Shown here one piece after another: positions 1-8,579 of a stretch of 29,208 bases of DNA. Every line of letters starts with the position of its first letter. The stretch's first letter is position 1. The position numbers and the translations under genes were made by a program. Origin of the DNA: an uncultured Bacteroidales bacterium (GTDB lineage: Bacteria; Bacteroidota; Bacteroidia; Bacteroidales; Bacteroidaceae); contig CALCYA010000073.1 of assembly GCA_937906165.1 (NCBI GenBank), forward strand, positions 1 through 29,208, in the 5' to 3' direction. The notes under the pieces were generated by a model, which saw only the letters and a list, made by a program, of their open reading frames with translations, was not told the origin of the DNA and did no database searches.

Positions 1-205
1 GCTCTGTCGGGATGACAGGTTCGCGATTTGATTTTGCTTATATCGAACTCACGTTCTTTACGTTTAGTAAATTAACCCACAAAAGTGGCTTCCCCTCCTC
101 GTAGCCCGGCATAGAAAGCGGACACTCTCAGATATTGTATTACATGTCGGTTATGTTTTTTCGGGCTTTACAAGTCTAAAAACGGCTCTTCTTATCCAAC
201 CTATT
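1..205. other. Left-edge region with no recognised gene
   Basis: No gene is recognised here. One + frame is open from the window edge to a TAG at 102-104 and could be the last 33 codons of a gene starting outside the window, but its translation resembles no family I know. A small CCAC-AAAA-GTGG hairpin lies at about 77-88. I see no tRNA-like cloverleaf. The strong hairpin at 206-254 implies that transcription from the left ends here. Confidence 0.4.
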
Positions 206-254
206 AACAACAAGTGGGTGCCCTAAAAATGAAATGGGGCACCCACTTGTTGTT
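206..254. terminator. Strong hairpin terminator, probably bidirectional
   Basis: The arms 206-223 and 237-254 are perfectly complementary over 18 bp, with a 13-nt loop. On the + strand the stem runs into TGTTTTTATA, a good U-tract for transcription entering from the left. On the - strand the stem end reads TTGTTGTTAATAG, a weaker U-rich tail. It starts 16 nt past the stop of the lytic transglycosylase gene, so it probably ends that transcript as well. Confidence 0.85.
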
Positions 255-269
255 TTTATATGGCCGATA

Positions 270-1265
270 TCATTCCACGACCCATCTGCTGTCGTATGCC
301 CTTGTTTGCAAAGGGTCATATCTTAACGCTTCTGTGTCGGGTATTCTTACCATGTAGGTTCGGCGGTTCTTGTTTGTCATCGAGGCGCTCCTTATCCACG
401 GGTTGGCCTCGTGCAGCTGCAGGTAGGTGAGTCCGTTCTTCTTTGCAATGTCGGCCCAGCTGCTTACGGCCCCATTTATGGTGATGCTTCTTGCTATGGG
501 AATTATGGGGTATAGGTCACTGCTATGCAATATGAAACCATATGCCTTCGGGTCGCTGAAAATCTCCTTTACTGCCATCAGGCGGAATATATAACGCGAT
601 GTCTCGGGTAGCAGTACAAGATCAATGGCCTTCTTCTCTTTCTGTGCGTTGATTCTCTTTGTGACGTTTGCGCGTCCTGTATTGTAGCTTGCTGCAACAG
701 TGAGCCAGTCGCCATACTCCTCGTAGGATGCCTTCAGATACTTGCATGCGGCCCTTGTCGCCTTTTCAAGGTGGTAACGCTCGTCTATTTCTCCGTTAAC
801 TTCAAGGCCGTACTCTCTGCCGGTCCTTTCAAGGAACTGCCATGGACCTGCAGCACCTGCACTGGAGCGTGCCTCAACGTCTCCATTGCATTCTATTATC
901 ATCAGATATTTGAAGTCGTCAGGGATGCCGCACTCCTTTAAAATGGGTTCCACTATTGGGAACAGACGGTTCGCACGTTTTATCTGCAGCATGGTGTTTA
1001 TGTGTGAGTAGCAGAATGAGAGCATCTCGCGGTCCATACGCTCGCGTCTGTCCTGTGGGGTAAGGTCGATCTCTTCTCCTGCGAATGTAGCACTCTTTGG
1101 AATCTGTGGAGTCCGGTTGTCGGTGAGTTTTTCTACATGATTCTCCTTCTTGTCGTGCTTTTCCGCTTCATTGCCGTCATGGACAGTGGCGCTCGTAAAC
1201 AACAATGGTATAAAAAGCAGTGTCGCAATGGCTGCTGTTATTGAAAGTGGTTTGATTTTTGTCAT
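270..1265 (-). CDS. Secreted lytic transglycosylase, MltD-like
   Basis: Predicted 331-residue exported murein lytic transglycosylase, which cleaves peptidoglycan glycan strands between MurNAc and GlcNAc with formation of an anhydro end. The ATG at 1265 is followed by a signal peptide (about residues 1-28: MTKIK, hydrophobic core, then TSA). An AAGAGGTG sequence lies just upstream, so I prefer it to the in-frame start at 1316. The SLT domain covers about residues 85-235: GIPDDFKYL, the catalytic Glu at about 125, then SSAGAAGPWQF and AASYNTG. Residues after about 255 look like one LysM-type or related wall-binding module (SWADIAKKNGL...LHEANPW). The usual IES motif reads IECNGD, so the Glu is kept but the next residue differs. 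The gene stands alone on its strand, divergent from the rRNA methyltransferase gene. Family assignment is firm; the exact subfamily is not. Confidence 0.9.
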   Translation of the reverse strand: MTKIKPLSITAAIATLLFIPLLFTSATVHDGNEAEKHDKKENHVEKLTDNRTPQIPKSATFAGEEIDLTPQDRRERMDREMLSFCYSHINTMLQIKRANRLFPIVEPILKECGIPDDFKYLMIIECNGDVEARSSAGAAGPWQFLERTGREYGLEVNGEIDERYHLEKATRAACKYLKASYEEYGDWLTVAASYNTGRANVTKRINAQKEKKAIDLVLLPETSRYIFRLMAVKEIFSDPKAYGFILHSSDLYPIIPIARSITINGAVSSWADIAKKNGLTYLQLHEANPWIRSASMTNKNRRTYMVRIPDTEALRYDPLQTRAYDSRWVVE

Positions 1266-1332
1266 AAGTATGTCACCTCTTGAAAAACTACGCGAAGATA
1301 GCTCAAAAGGCATCAAATATCAAGTCTTTTTA

Positions 1333-1363
1333 TTGATTCGCATCGCTTTTTTTTGTTCCTTTG
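1333..1363 (+). promoter_or_regulatory. Possible promoter of the RlmL-type gene
   Basis: TTG at 1333-1335, 20 nt, then TTCCTTTG at 1356-1363. This is one base away from the Bacteroidota -7 box TAnnTTTG. Transcription would begin at about 1370, roughly 40 nt before the ATG at 1411. The -7 A is replaced by T, so this is only a candidate. Confidence 0.35.
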
Positions 1364-1410
1364 CAAAATATTAAGGGGACGTTTCTTCCGCACTTTTTTT
1401 GACATATTTT

Positions 1411-3012
1411 ATGAGAGAATTTGAATTGATTGCAAAGACCTTCCAGGGTCTTGAAGAGGTATTGGCCAAAGAACTGGTGGCATCGGGTGCCAACAATGTG
1501 CAGATAGGCCGCCGTATGGTGTCGTTTACAGGTGACAAGGCTATGATGTATAAGGCGAATTTCCATTTGAGGACAGCCGTGCGAATCCTGAAACCGATAA
1601 TGCATTTCAAGGCTGCTAATGCCGACGAGGTGTATAATGTCATCAAATCAGTCGATTGGGAGCAGTATCTCGATTGCAATTCGACTTTCTCTGTCGATTC
1701 TGTCGTGTACAGTGATGTCTTCCGTCACTCCAAGTTCGTGGCTTACCGTGTGAAGGATGCCATTGCCGATTTCTTCAACGAGAAGTACGGCAAGCGTCCT
1801 ACAGTACGCCTGAACAATCCCGATCTCATCTTCCACATCCACATTGCCGGCGAGGAGTGTACTCTTGCGTTCGACAGTTCGGGTGAGTCTCTTCACCGTC
1901 GCGGCTACCGCGTGGAGACGGGTGCGGCGCCTATCAACGAGGTCCTTGCTGCCGGTATGATTCTGCTTACAGGCTGGAACGGCGAGTGTGACTTCATTGA
2001 TCCGATGTGCGGCTCCGGAACACTGCCCATTGAGGCAGCGCTGATTGCGCGTAACATAGCTCCCGGTGTATACCGCCAGGGCTATGCGTTTGAAAAGTGG
2101 AAGGATTATGACAGCGAACTCTTCAAGTCAATCTATGATGATGACTCGCAGGAGAGGGAGTTCAATCACAAGATATACGGATATGATGTGGACGGCCGTA
2201 TGGTTGCCTGCGCGCGCCGTAATGTGAAGTCCGCGATGATGGGTGACATTATCGAGATCGAGTGCCGTGACATCAAGGATTTCGTGGAGCCGGCAGAGCG
2301 TGCGATAATGGTAGTCAATCCGCCTTATGGCGAGCGTTTGCAGCTCGACAATCTGTTGCAGGTGTATAAGGAACTCGGTTCACGCTTGAAGCACTCGTTC
2401 CAGGGCAACGAAGCGTGGATAATCAGCAGCAGTTATGACTGTTTCGACCAGGTGGGCCTCAAGGCTTCGGCCCGTATTCCGCTCTATAACGGTGACCTCG
2501 ATTGTGAATTCCGCAAATATGAGCTCTTCTCGGGCAAGTACAAAGGGTTCCGCGATGAGGGTAATGCCTTGAACAAGGATTTCGCTCCTCTAAAGCGAAA
2601 GTCACGCCTTACCGGCGCCGACGGCGAACAGCGCCCGCCACGTGGCAAGGAGCGAGTGAAGGACGAGTTCTCGGGCTCTATTGAGGATGAGTCGATACGC
2701 CGTCGTCGTGAGTTGGAGTCTTATTTCAGCTCATATAAAACAAAGAGAAGCGCTGTGGCACGTAAACGTCGCGAAGAGATGCGTCGTGAAGGTGCTGAAA
2801 ACGGCGAGCAGCCCCGTAAGGAACGTGATGCCTTCAAGGGTGAACGTCGTCCTGCTAACCGCGGTGAGGCCCGTAGTAGCCGTGATGGAGCACGTGCTCA
2901 GCGTCCGTCGGGTAGCCGTGTACCCAAACGTGAAGGCGGTAGTCGTCCATCATCCCGCAAGGAGGGTGATTTCAAACCTTTGCGTGGTGGAAAGAGAAAG
3001 AATATCGATTAA
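1411..3012 (+). CDS. rlmL: THUMP-domain 23S rRNA (guanine-N2) methyltransferase, RlmL-like
   Basis: Predicted 533-residue SAM-dependent rRNA methyltransferase of the RlmL/YcbY N-terminal family, which methylates the exocyclic N2 of a guanosine in 23S rRNA. An N-terminal ferredoxin-like/THUMP region (about 1-165) binds RNA. The Rossmann methyltransferase domain follows, with the SAM motif DPMCGSGT at 197-204 and the catalytic NPPYGER at 303-309. The ATG at 1411 starts MREFELIAKT, which matches family N termini; an in-frame TTG lies 12 nt upstream. Relatives end near residue 390-480, but here about residues 395-533 are a low-complexity Arg/Lys/Gly/Ser/Glu tail, probably a disordered RNA-binding extension. 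purD follows after 50 nt and may be cotranscribed. Methyltransferase call is firm; the exact target base is inferred from the family. Confidence 0.92.
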   Translation: MREFELIAKTFQGLEEVLAKELVASGANNVQIGRRMVSFTGDKAMMYKANFHLRTAVRILKPIMHFKAANADEVYNVIKSVDWEQYLDCNSTFSVDSVVYSDVFRHSKFVAYRVKDAIADFFNEKYGKRPTVRLNNPDLIFHIHIAGEECTLAFDSSGESLHRRGYRVETGAAPINEVLAAGMILLTGWNGECDFIDPMCGSGTLPIEAALIARNIAPGVYRQGYAFEKWKDYDSELFKSIYDDDSQEREFNHKIYGYDVDGRMVACARRNVKSAMMGDIIEIECRDIKDFVEPAERAIMVVNPPYGERLQLDNLLQVYKELGSRLKHSFQGNEAWIISSSYDCFDQVGLKASARIPLYNGDLDCEFRKYELFSGKYKGFRDEGNALNKDFAPLKRKSRLTGADGEQRPPRGKERVKDEFSGSIEDESIRRRRELESYFSSYKTKRSAVARKRREEMRREGAENGEQPRKERDAFKGERRPANRGEARSSRDGARAQRPSGSRVPKREGGSRPSSRKEGDFKPLRGGKRKNID

Positions 3013-3062
3013 TAAAGTACCAGGTTGTTGATCCAGAGAGACAGCCATAAAAAATATAAAGT

Positions 3063-4331
3063 ATGAAGATTTTGCTTTTAGGCAGTGGCGGCCGTGAACA
3101 CGCATTGGCGTGGAAGATAGCCCAGAGTCCCAAGGTAGAGAAGTTGTTCATTGCTCCAGGTAATGCCGGAACAAAGGAGGTTGGCGAGAATGTCGCAATA
3201 TCTGTTTGCGATTTTGATGCCATTGCGTCATTCGTGCTTGACAATGGTGTCAGCATGGTTGTCGTCGGTCCTGAAGATCCGCTGGTAAAGGGTATATATG
3301 ATTATTTCAAGGCTGACGAGCGCCTGAAGAACATTGCAGTCATAGGCCCTTCGAAGGGTGCTGCGGAGCTTGAGGGTAGCAAGAGCTTTGCCAAGGATTT
3401 CATGCAGCGTCATGCGATACCTACAGCTGCTTACCGCGCTTTTACAGCTGCCGAGAAGGAGGATGCTTACAGGTTTCTTGAGGGTCTCAAGGCTCCTTAT
3501 GTGCTCAAGGCCGATGGCTTGTGTGCAGGAAAGGGTGTACTTATCCTTCCTACAATTGAGGAGGCAAAGAGCAGTCTGGACGAGATGTTCGGCGGTATGT
3601 TCGGCGATTCATCGGCGACAGTTGTAATTGAGGAGTTCCTGGACGGTATCGAGTGCTCGGTATTTGTGCTTACCGATGGTAAGGATTATGTGATTCTGCC
3701 CGAGGCAAAGGACTACAAACGTATCGGTGAGGGCAACACCGGTCTCAATACAGGCGGTATGGGTTCTATATCACCAGTTCCGTTTGCTACAGCCGAATGG
3801 ATGAAAAAGGTAGAGGACCGTATCATACGTCCGACAGTGGAAGGCCTTGTCAAGGATAACCTGTTGTACAAGGGCTTTATCTTCTTCGGTCTTATCAATG
3901 TTGAGGGTGAGCCTATGGTAATAGAGTACAATGTGCGTATGGGTGACCCTGAGACTGAGTCTGTAATGCTCCGTCTGAAGAGTGATATTGTGGAGCTGTT
4001 TGAGAGAACAGATGCCGGGACACTTGCAGGTGCTTCGGTAGAGTTCGACCCACGCTCTGCTGTGTGTGTTATGCTTGTATCGGGTGGTTACCCCGAGCAT
4101 TACGACAAGGGCTTTGAGATGACGGGCTTTGAGAACGTGACGGAGAGTATCCTTTTCCATGCAGGAACAGCAGAAAAGGATGGCAAGGTTGTCACCGCCG
4201 GCGGACGTGTCATTGCGGCTGTCTCATATGGTGCGACCCGTGAGGAGGCTCTTGAGAAGTCTTTCCGTTCAGCAAATGCAATCAATTTCGAGAAGAAATA
4301 TTTTAGAGGAGATATAGGCTTTGACTTATAA
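3063..4331 (+). CDS. purD: Phosphoribosylamine-glycine ligase
   Basis: PurD (GARS), 422 residues, the usual bacterial length. It joins phosphoribosylamine and glycine with ATP to give glycinamide ribonucleotide, the second step of de novo purine synthesis, in the cytosol. The N domain opens with KILLLGSGGREHAL (residues 2-15). The ATP-grasp domain follows, with KADGLCAGKGV, then IEEFLDGIECSV and NTGGMGSISP, and the metal-binding YNVRMGDPETE near residue 290. The C-terminal domain has AVCVMLVSGGYP. The end overlaps the TTG start of the next gene by 11 nt, so the two are translationally linked. The next gene has no known purine link. Confidence 0.97.
   Translation: MKILLLGSGGREHALAWKIAQSPKVEKLFIAPGNAGTKEVGENVAISVCDFDAIASFVLDNGVSMVVVGPEDPLVKGIYDYFKADERLKNIAVIGPSKGAAELEGSKSFAKDFMQRHAIPTAAYRAFTAAEKEDAYRFLEGLKAPYVLKADGLCAGKGVLILPTIEEAKSSLDEMFGGMFGDSSATVVIEEFLDGIECSVFVLTDGKDYVILPEAKDYKRIGEGNTGLNTGGMGSISPVPFATAEWMKKVEDRIIRPTVEGLVKDNLLYKGFIFFGLINVEGEPMVIEYNVRMGDPETESVMLRLKSDIVELFERTDAGTLAGASVEFDPRSAVCVMLVSGGYPEHYDKGFEMTGFENVTESILFHAGTAEKDGKVVTAGGRVIAAVSYGATREEALEKSFRSANAINFEKKYFRGDIGFDL
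4305..4312 (+). promoter_or_regulatory. Shine-Dalgarno that supports a TTG start
   Basis: AGAGGAGA lies 8 nt before the TTG at 4321, inside the end of purD. A clear Shine-Dalgarno is uncommon in Bacteroidota. It supports the rare TTG start of the downstream membrane protein. Confidence 0.6.
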
Positions 4332-5295
4332 CAACTCACTGCAAGGACGTTTTGTATCGGGCAAGCATACTCCGGTCATTCTGTTGCTGCTCTCATTGGT
4401 GGCTTGGGGTGTCGGGGTGTTTGCCGTACCAGTCGTGCCGGTACAGAAGTGGGCCGGATTCGATTTCTGTCAGGTTGGCTCTCTTTTGGCGAATGTCGTG
4501 TCTCTGGCTTGTTGTGTGCTGTCTGCATTCATGCTCAACTCGCTGTATCTGTCCGAGAGACGTATCCATTGGCTTACAGCCCTTTATATATGGATAGTGT
4601 CGCTTTCGCTGTTTGCTCACGGTAACATGGTGTGGGCTGTGTCGGCACTCCTGTTCATGGTGTTGTTGACAATGCTGTTCATGTGCCAGCCGGCCTCTCG
4701 TATCGAAGGCTCTCTTTTTGCCGCCTTTTCAGTATTGGGACTTGCGTCTTTGTTATTGCCTCAGTTTCTTCTGCTTCTGCCACTTGGCGTGGTATACATG
4801 CTTTCTGTGAACATAATGAGTCCGAAATGGTTCATGGCTGCATTATTGGGCTTTGCTGCTCCGTTCTGGCTGGTTTATGGTACAGTGTATGTCTATCCTG
4901 CGGCTGAGATAATCCTGCATCCTTTCAATGAAGCTATTGGCGGGTTGCTCACCTTGTCGGTTGCTGAACCGCGTCCCATAAGGCTATTGCTAACATTGAT
5001 GGAACTGGGTATAATTCTGCCGGCTATTGTGCTTTTCGTAGGCTCTTCAGTGCCAGGGAAGCCTCTGTTGCGTAGGCGTCTCTCTTTTGTTATGCTCACT
5101 TCTGTCTGGCTGCTGATACTTTCATGGCTGTATGCCGGGAATTTTGAGCTTTTTTATATGTGGCGCACACCGTTGATCGCAATAATGGCATCGTACCTTT
5201 TCACGCTTAAAGTGACGAAGGTTGCAAATATATATTTTGTCTTTATAAATATCTTATGGCTGGCTGTAGCCGCATTTAGTATATGGCAGATCTGA
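4321..5295 (+). CDS. Polytopic membrane protein of unknown function
   Basis: A 324-residue, very hydrophobic protein with about eight to nine predicted transmembrane segments, the first at about residues 17-38 and the last at about 300-323. I do not recognise a catalytic motif. Its layout of paired helices with few charges recalls Bacteroidota-specific multi-TM families such as DUF6427, but this is only a resemblance. Translation starts at TTG 4321, backed by AGAGGAGA 8 nt upstream; no ATG lies near the N terminus. It overlaps purD by 11 nt and the YqaA-like gene by 13 nt, so the three are probably one transcript. The overlap with another small membrane protein suggests an envelope role. Confidence 0.75.
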   Translation: MTYNNSLQGRFVSGKHTPVILLLLSLVAWGVGVFAVPVVPVQKWAGFDFCQVGSLLANVVSLACCVLSAFMLNSLYLSERRIHWLTALYIWIVSLSLFAHGNMVWAVSALLFMVLLTMLFMCQPASRIEGSLFAAFSVLGLASLLLPQFLLLLPLGVVYMLSVNIMSPKWFMAALLGFAAPFWLVYGTVYVYPAAEIILHPFNEAIGGLLTLSVAEPRPIRLLLTLMELGIILPAIVLFVGSSVPGKPLLRRRLSFVMLTSVWLLILSWLYAGNFELFYMWRTPLIAIMASYLFTLKVTKVANIYFVFINILWLAVAAFSIWQI

Positions 5296-5753
5296 TTATT
5301 GAATTTCTAAAGGATTACGGTTATTTAGGAATGGGTATCATGGCTTTCTTGGCAGGAACCGTTGTGCCCATTACCAGCGAGGTGTTGCTTGTCTTCTTTC
5401 TGGGCATAGGCCTTAATGCTGTAGGGCTTACACTGGCTGCCACAATCGGTAATACATTGGGCGGAGTAACCTGTTTCATGATAGGTTACCTTACAACAAA
5501 AGAGAAGGTACAGAAATTCTTCAAGGTACCCGACAGGCGTATGAAACGTGCTGATATGCTGATTCAGAAATATGGCTATTGGACAGCTGCTTTCTCCTTC
5601 CTGCCTGTTCTCGGTGAGGTGTTCCTCCTGTCACTGGGTATAATGAGAGTGAACAGGTTCAAGGTAATCTCCCTAATGGCTTTGGGAAAATTGTTCCGTT
5701 ATTCGCTTGTGGTGATTTCTGCTATAGGAATCTCCAAATTCTTTGGATTCTGA
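5283..5753 (+). CDS. YqaA/DedA-like (VTT domain) inner-membrane protein
   Basis: A 156-residue membrane protein of the SNARE-associated/VTT family, closest in size and pattern to the short YqaA group. The N-terminal half has YGYLGMGIMAFLAGTVVPITSEVLL, where the Pro and Glu of the re-entrant loop are kept. A basic loop KVPDRRMKRAD sits near residue 85, and YGYWTAAFSFLPVLGE follows, a second re-entrant segment. Relatives are implicated in lipid-carrier or phospholipid flipping, but the YqaA branch has no settled substrate. The ATG at 5283 lies inside the preceding gene, a 13-nt overlap. The gene ends 15 nt from the stop of the convergent radical SAM gene, and I see no hairpin between them. Confidence 0.85.
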   Translation: MADLIIEFLKDYGYLGMGIMAFLAGTVVPITSEVLLVFFLGIGLNAVGLTLAATIGNTLGGVTCFMIGYLTTKEKVQKFFKVPDRRMKRADMLIQKYGYWTAAFSFLPVLGEVFLLSLGIMRVNRFKVISLMALGKLFRYSLVVISAIGISKFFGF

Positions 5754-5768
5754 ACGCTCATCCTGTGT

Positions 5769-6545
5769 TTAGTAGGAGGCCGATGCCTTTATGCCCTCAT
5801 CCTCAAGCATGGCAACGATGCGGTCAAGCTCCTCTTTTGAGGCTTTAAGCAATCCCTGCATGGGTGTTTCGCGGTCTATTGTATAAATCATAACCTCGCG
5901 TGGCTCTATCTGTTTGACTGCCTCAATCCAAGGCTTTACATAGTAGTCACCGGTATTGTTGATATCCTTGCCGTCTACACTCCCCTTGAGGAACATTGTC
6001 TGTACCACAACCTTGCCGTTGAAGGCTTTCATCCGTTCTATAATGGTATCAATGTCATACTGTCCTGTAGGGCGGTCAACGATGTTTATATAGTCCGGGT
6101 CTATTGTGTCGAGTTTGAGGATATTGTTGTCAACCTTCATAAGAGCCTCAAATACTTCAGGCTTCATTATCTGTGTGGAGTTGGAGAGTACGCTCACTTT
6201 TGCACCTGGACAATATCTGTCGCGCAGGGCTATGGTATCATCGATAATATCCCCGAAACGTGGGTGGATGGTAGGCTCGCCGTTACCGGCAAACGTCAAT
6301 ACATCGGGCATAGCTCCTTCTGCCTGCATCTCGCACAGTTTCTTCTCCAGTGCGGTTGCAACCTCTTCCCGCGACGAGAAACGGCTATGTGGCTTGTGGT
6401 CGGCATTGAAACCGCATTCGCAGTATATGCAGTCGAATGTGCATACCTTGCCGTCACCGGGAAGGAGGTTTATTCCTAATGAAATTCCTAATCTCCTGCT
6501 TTTGATTGGGCCGAAAATAGGTGAGGGGAATATTATTGTTGCCAT
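5769..6545 (-). CDS. Radical SAM protein (COG0731-like)
   Basis: A 258-residue radical SAM enzyme. The cluster-binding Cys are C35, C39 and C42 in CTFDCIYCECG, the standard CxxxCxxC pattern. TFAGNGEPTIHP (near residue 105) is the SAM-binding GGE-like motif. The N terminus FPSPIFGPIKSRRLGISLGINLLP is typical of a stand-alone group related to the wyosine-type COG0731 proteins, whose reaction in Bacteroidota I cannot name. No C-terminal SPASM or TRAM extension is present. The start lies one base past the stop of the upstream sulfatase-fold gene, so it is the last gene of the argS-led group. No link to those enzymes is known. Confidence 0.88.
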   Translation of the reverse strand: MATIIFPSPIFGPIKSRRLGISLGINLLPGDGKVCTFDCIYCECGFNADHKPHSRFSSREEVATALEKKLCEMQAEGAMPDVLTFAGNGEPTIHPRFGDIIDDTIALRDRYCPGAKVSVLSNSTQIMKPEVFEALMKVDNNILKLDTIDPDYINIVDRPTGQYDIDTIIERMKAFNGKVVVQTMFLKGSVDGKDINNTGDYYVKPWIEAVKQIEPREVMIYTIDRETPMQGLLKASKEELDRIVAMLEDEGIKASASY

Positions 6546-6546
6546 A

Positions 6547-8577
6547 CTATTCTTCTGTTTTCTTGTCTGTTTCAGGTGTAAGCCGGTCCTGTACCATACG
6601 GTTCATATATTGCTGTATGATTGCTTTGAGCTCACGCTCCATATCTTCTTGAACATTGCCGGTACCTATAATGTTGTCCTTCATTTCAATATCCTTATGC
6701 AGGTTGTAGAGTGCAGTGCTCTTCTCGCCGTTGAACTGCAGTACATATTCTCCTTTATAATACTGGAATGTCTCGTTGGTGAAATTTACTGCATAGCTCT
6801 CTTCTGCAGGTGTAGAGAGCAAGCTCTTGCCGAAGGCAATGAATGGCTTGTCATATCCGACATATTCAAGTACTGTGGGCATTATGTCTGCCTGCTGTGC
6901 TATTGTGGTGCTGTCAATGCCGGGAGTGAATGCCGGGTCACCGTCCGGTGAGAAGAATATCACAGGGACCTCAAACCACCCTGCAGCAGTCTTGTAACGT
7001 GGCTCAATGCTGTGGTTGGTATGGTCGGCTGTTATTACAAAGAGTGTATTGTTGTACCACTTCTGTCCTTTGGCATACTCAAAGAATTTCTTCAGGGCGT
7101 AGTCGGTATACTGCACACACTTGAAGAACGGGTCGTCACCTCCAAGGAATGTGTTGCTGTATTCTGCCGGGATCTTGAAGGGGTGGTGCGATGATGCCGT
7201 GAACACAGATGTAACGAACGGTTCCTGCATCCCGTCCATGCATTCAGCATAGTACTGTAGGAAAGGCTCGTCCCAGATGGCCCAGGTACCGTCATGGTCA
7301 TCCATGCCGTTGTGGGCGGGTGAGGCACAGAACTCGTCAAGACCGTAGTATCTGTCGAAACCGGTGGTGTTCGCGAATGCCTGGAATCCCATAGAGCCGT
7401 TTGGTGCTCCGTGGAAAAATGCACTGTTGTAGCCCATCTTCTTGAGTTCCCCGGCAACTCCGCTCACCTTATTCAGTGATGCCTCGGTTACAAAGAACGG
7501 CTCCACGAACATAGGTATGCTCGACAGTACGGACGGCATGCCGTCAATGCTTTTCTTGCCGTTGCCGTAGGAGTAGAGATAGCTCTTGCTCACGGTCAGG
7601 AGGGAGTCAAGGAATGGGGTGAGGCTGCCGTCTTTGCGTGGATTGAAAGCTCCTATGTATTCTTTGCCGAAGCTCTCCACAATAATTATCGCTACATTCT
7701 TTCTGTTGGAAGTATCATCAGGTGTATACTGCTTGAGTGGGGTAAAGATTCCTTCAAGCTCATCTTCGCCGAAGAACTCCTTTTCGGTGAACGGTTCCTT
7801 GCCTATCGTGCGTATTATGCAGAATGGGGTGTTGAGCACGATTGCAGCACCGTCAGGTGAAGATACATATTGGTTGGCGTTGCTCAAGGTGATTGGTCTC
7901 ACGGCCTTGCCGATGCCTCCACGTATGCCAAAGATAAGTAACGGGACAGCTACCAGCAGAAGGAACAGATGAGTAGGGTAATACCGTTTGAGGCTCTGTG
8001 TCTCATTATGCGCAGGGGTGTATAATCTGTACAAGCCCCAGATGATTATGACGCCTATCACAACCAGCCACCAATGTGTGACAACCTCACTCCCGATGAT
8101 CGTGCCAATGTTCTCCTCGTTCCTGAACTCTGAGAATACGTTCCAGGTAGTCCTGCGGCCCGTAAAGGGGACATATACTGTGTCACACAGGTTGGCGATG
8201 ATACCAACTGCATTGGGGATAATGAAAGCCCATTTTGTGATACCTTGCATTATGCGTCCCTCTTTGTAATGCAAGGGGAATAGCAGGCAAAGCAGGTAGA
8301 GTGCGTTGAGGTAGCATACTGCTGATGTGTCGAACAGCAGCGCTCCTTTTGCTATAAGCGTCAGAGGGTCCTGCTCAATTGTGCCGGTATATAACGAATG
8401 GTTTGCAAGTACGAATATTATACGGCAGACGAAGAGCGCTGCGTATGCAAGGGCTATGTTTAGCAGCAGGGCTACAGCAACATTCTTTTCTTTCGGGGTA
8501 ACAGACAGTCTGCCTGTTATCTTTTTGTGGAGTTTGTTTTTCATACTTCCTGTTGTGTTACAGTTTGTGTGGTACAT
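6547..8577 (-). CDS. LtaS-like membrane sulfatase-fold phosphotransferase, copy A
   Basis: A 676-residue member of the LtaS/alkaline phosphatase superfamily: about five N-terminal transmembrane helices (about 33-57, 79-102, 115-133, 168-186, 203-217), then a periplasmic sulfatase-fold domain from about residue 290. Metal and catalytic residues seen are E301 in IVESFG, the nucleophile position in NGKKSIDG (S343), HH at 464-465, and ADH at 517-519. LtaS-type enzymes transfer polar head groups such as glycerol phosphate or phosphoethanolamine; the substrate here is unknown. The nucleophile position holds Ser where LtaS has Thr. The start at 8577 is 2 nt past the stop of copy B and favours coupling, but the ATG at 8544 (MKNKLHKK) with AGGA just upstream is equally plausible. 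Copies A and B are not close duplicates. Confidence 0.88.
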   Translation of the reverse strand: MYHTNCNTTGSMKNKLHKKITGRLSVTPKEKNVAVALLLNIALAYAALFVCRIIFVLANHSLYTGTIEQDPLTLIAKGALLFDTSAVCYLNALYLLCLLFPLHYKEGRIMQGITKWAFIIPNAVGIIANLCDTVYVPFTGRRTTWNVFSEFRNEENIGTIIGSEVVTHWWLVVIGVIIIWGLYRLYTPAHNETQSLKRYYPTHLFLLLVAVPLLIFGIRGGIGKAVRPITLSNANQYVSSPDGAAIVLNTPFCIIRTIGKEPFTEKEFFGEDELEGIFTPLKQYTPDDTSNRKNVAIIIVESFGKEYIGAFNPRKDGSLTPFLDSLLTVSKSYLYSYGNGKKSIDGMPSVLSSIPMFVEPFFVTEASLNKVSGVAGELKKMGYNSAFFHGAPNGSMGFQAFANTTGFDRYYGLDEFCASPAHNGMDDHDGTWAIWDEPFLQYYAECMDGMQEPFVTSVFTASSHHPFKIPAEYSNTFLGGDDPFFKCVQYTDYALKKFFEYAKGQKWYNNTLFVITADHTNHSIEPRYKTAAGWFEVPVIFFSPDGDPAFTPGIDSTTIAQQADIMPTVLEYVGYDKPFIAFGKSLLSTPAEESYAVNFTNETFQYYKGEYVLQFNGEKSTALYNLHKDIEMKDNIIGTGNVQEDMERELKAIIQQYMNRMVQDRLTPETDKKTEE

Positions 8578-8579
8578 CC

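Noticed and set aside
1..104. Possible C-terminal end of a gene entering from the left
   Set aside because: Only 33 codons, with no recognisable protein pattern, so it is not listed as a gene.
6106..6951. 281-codon + frame opposite the radical SAM and sulfatase-fold genes
   Set aside because: It is antisense to two well-supported proteins and has no domain of its own.
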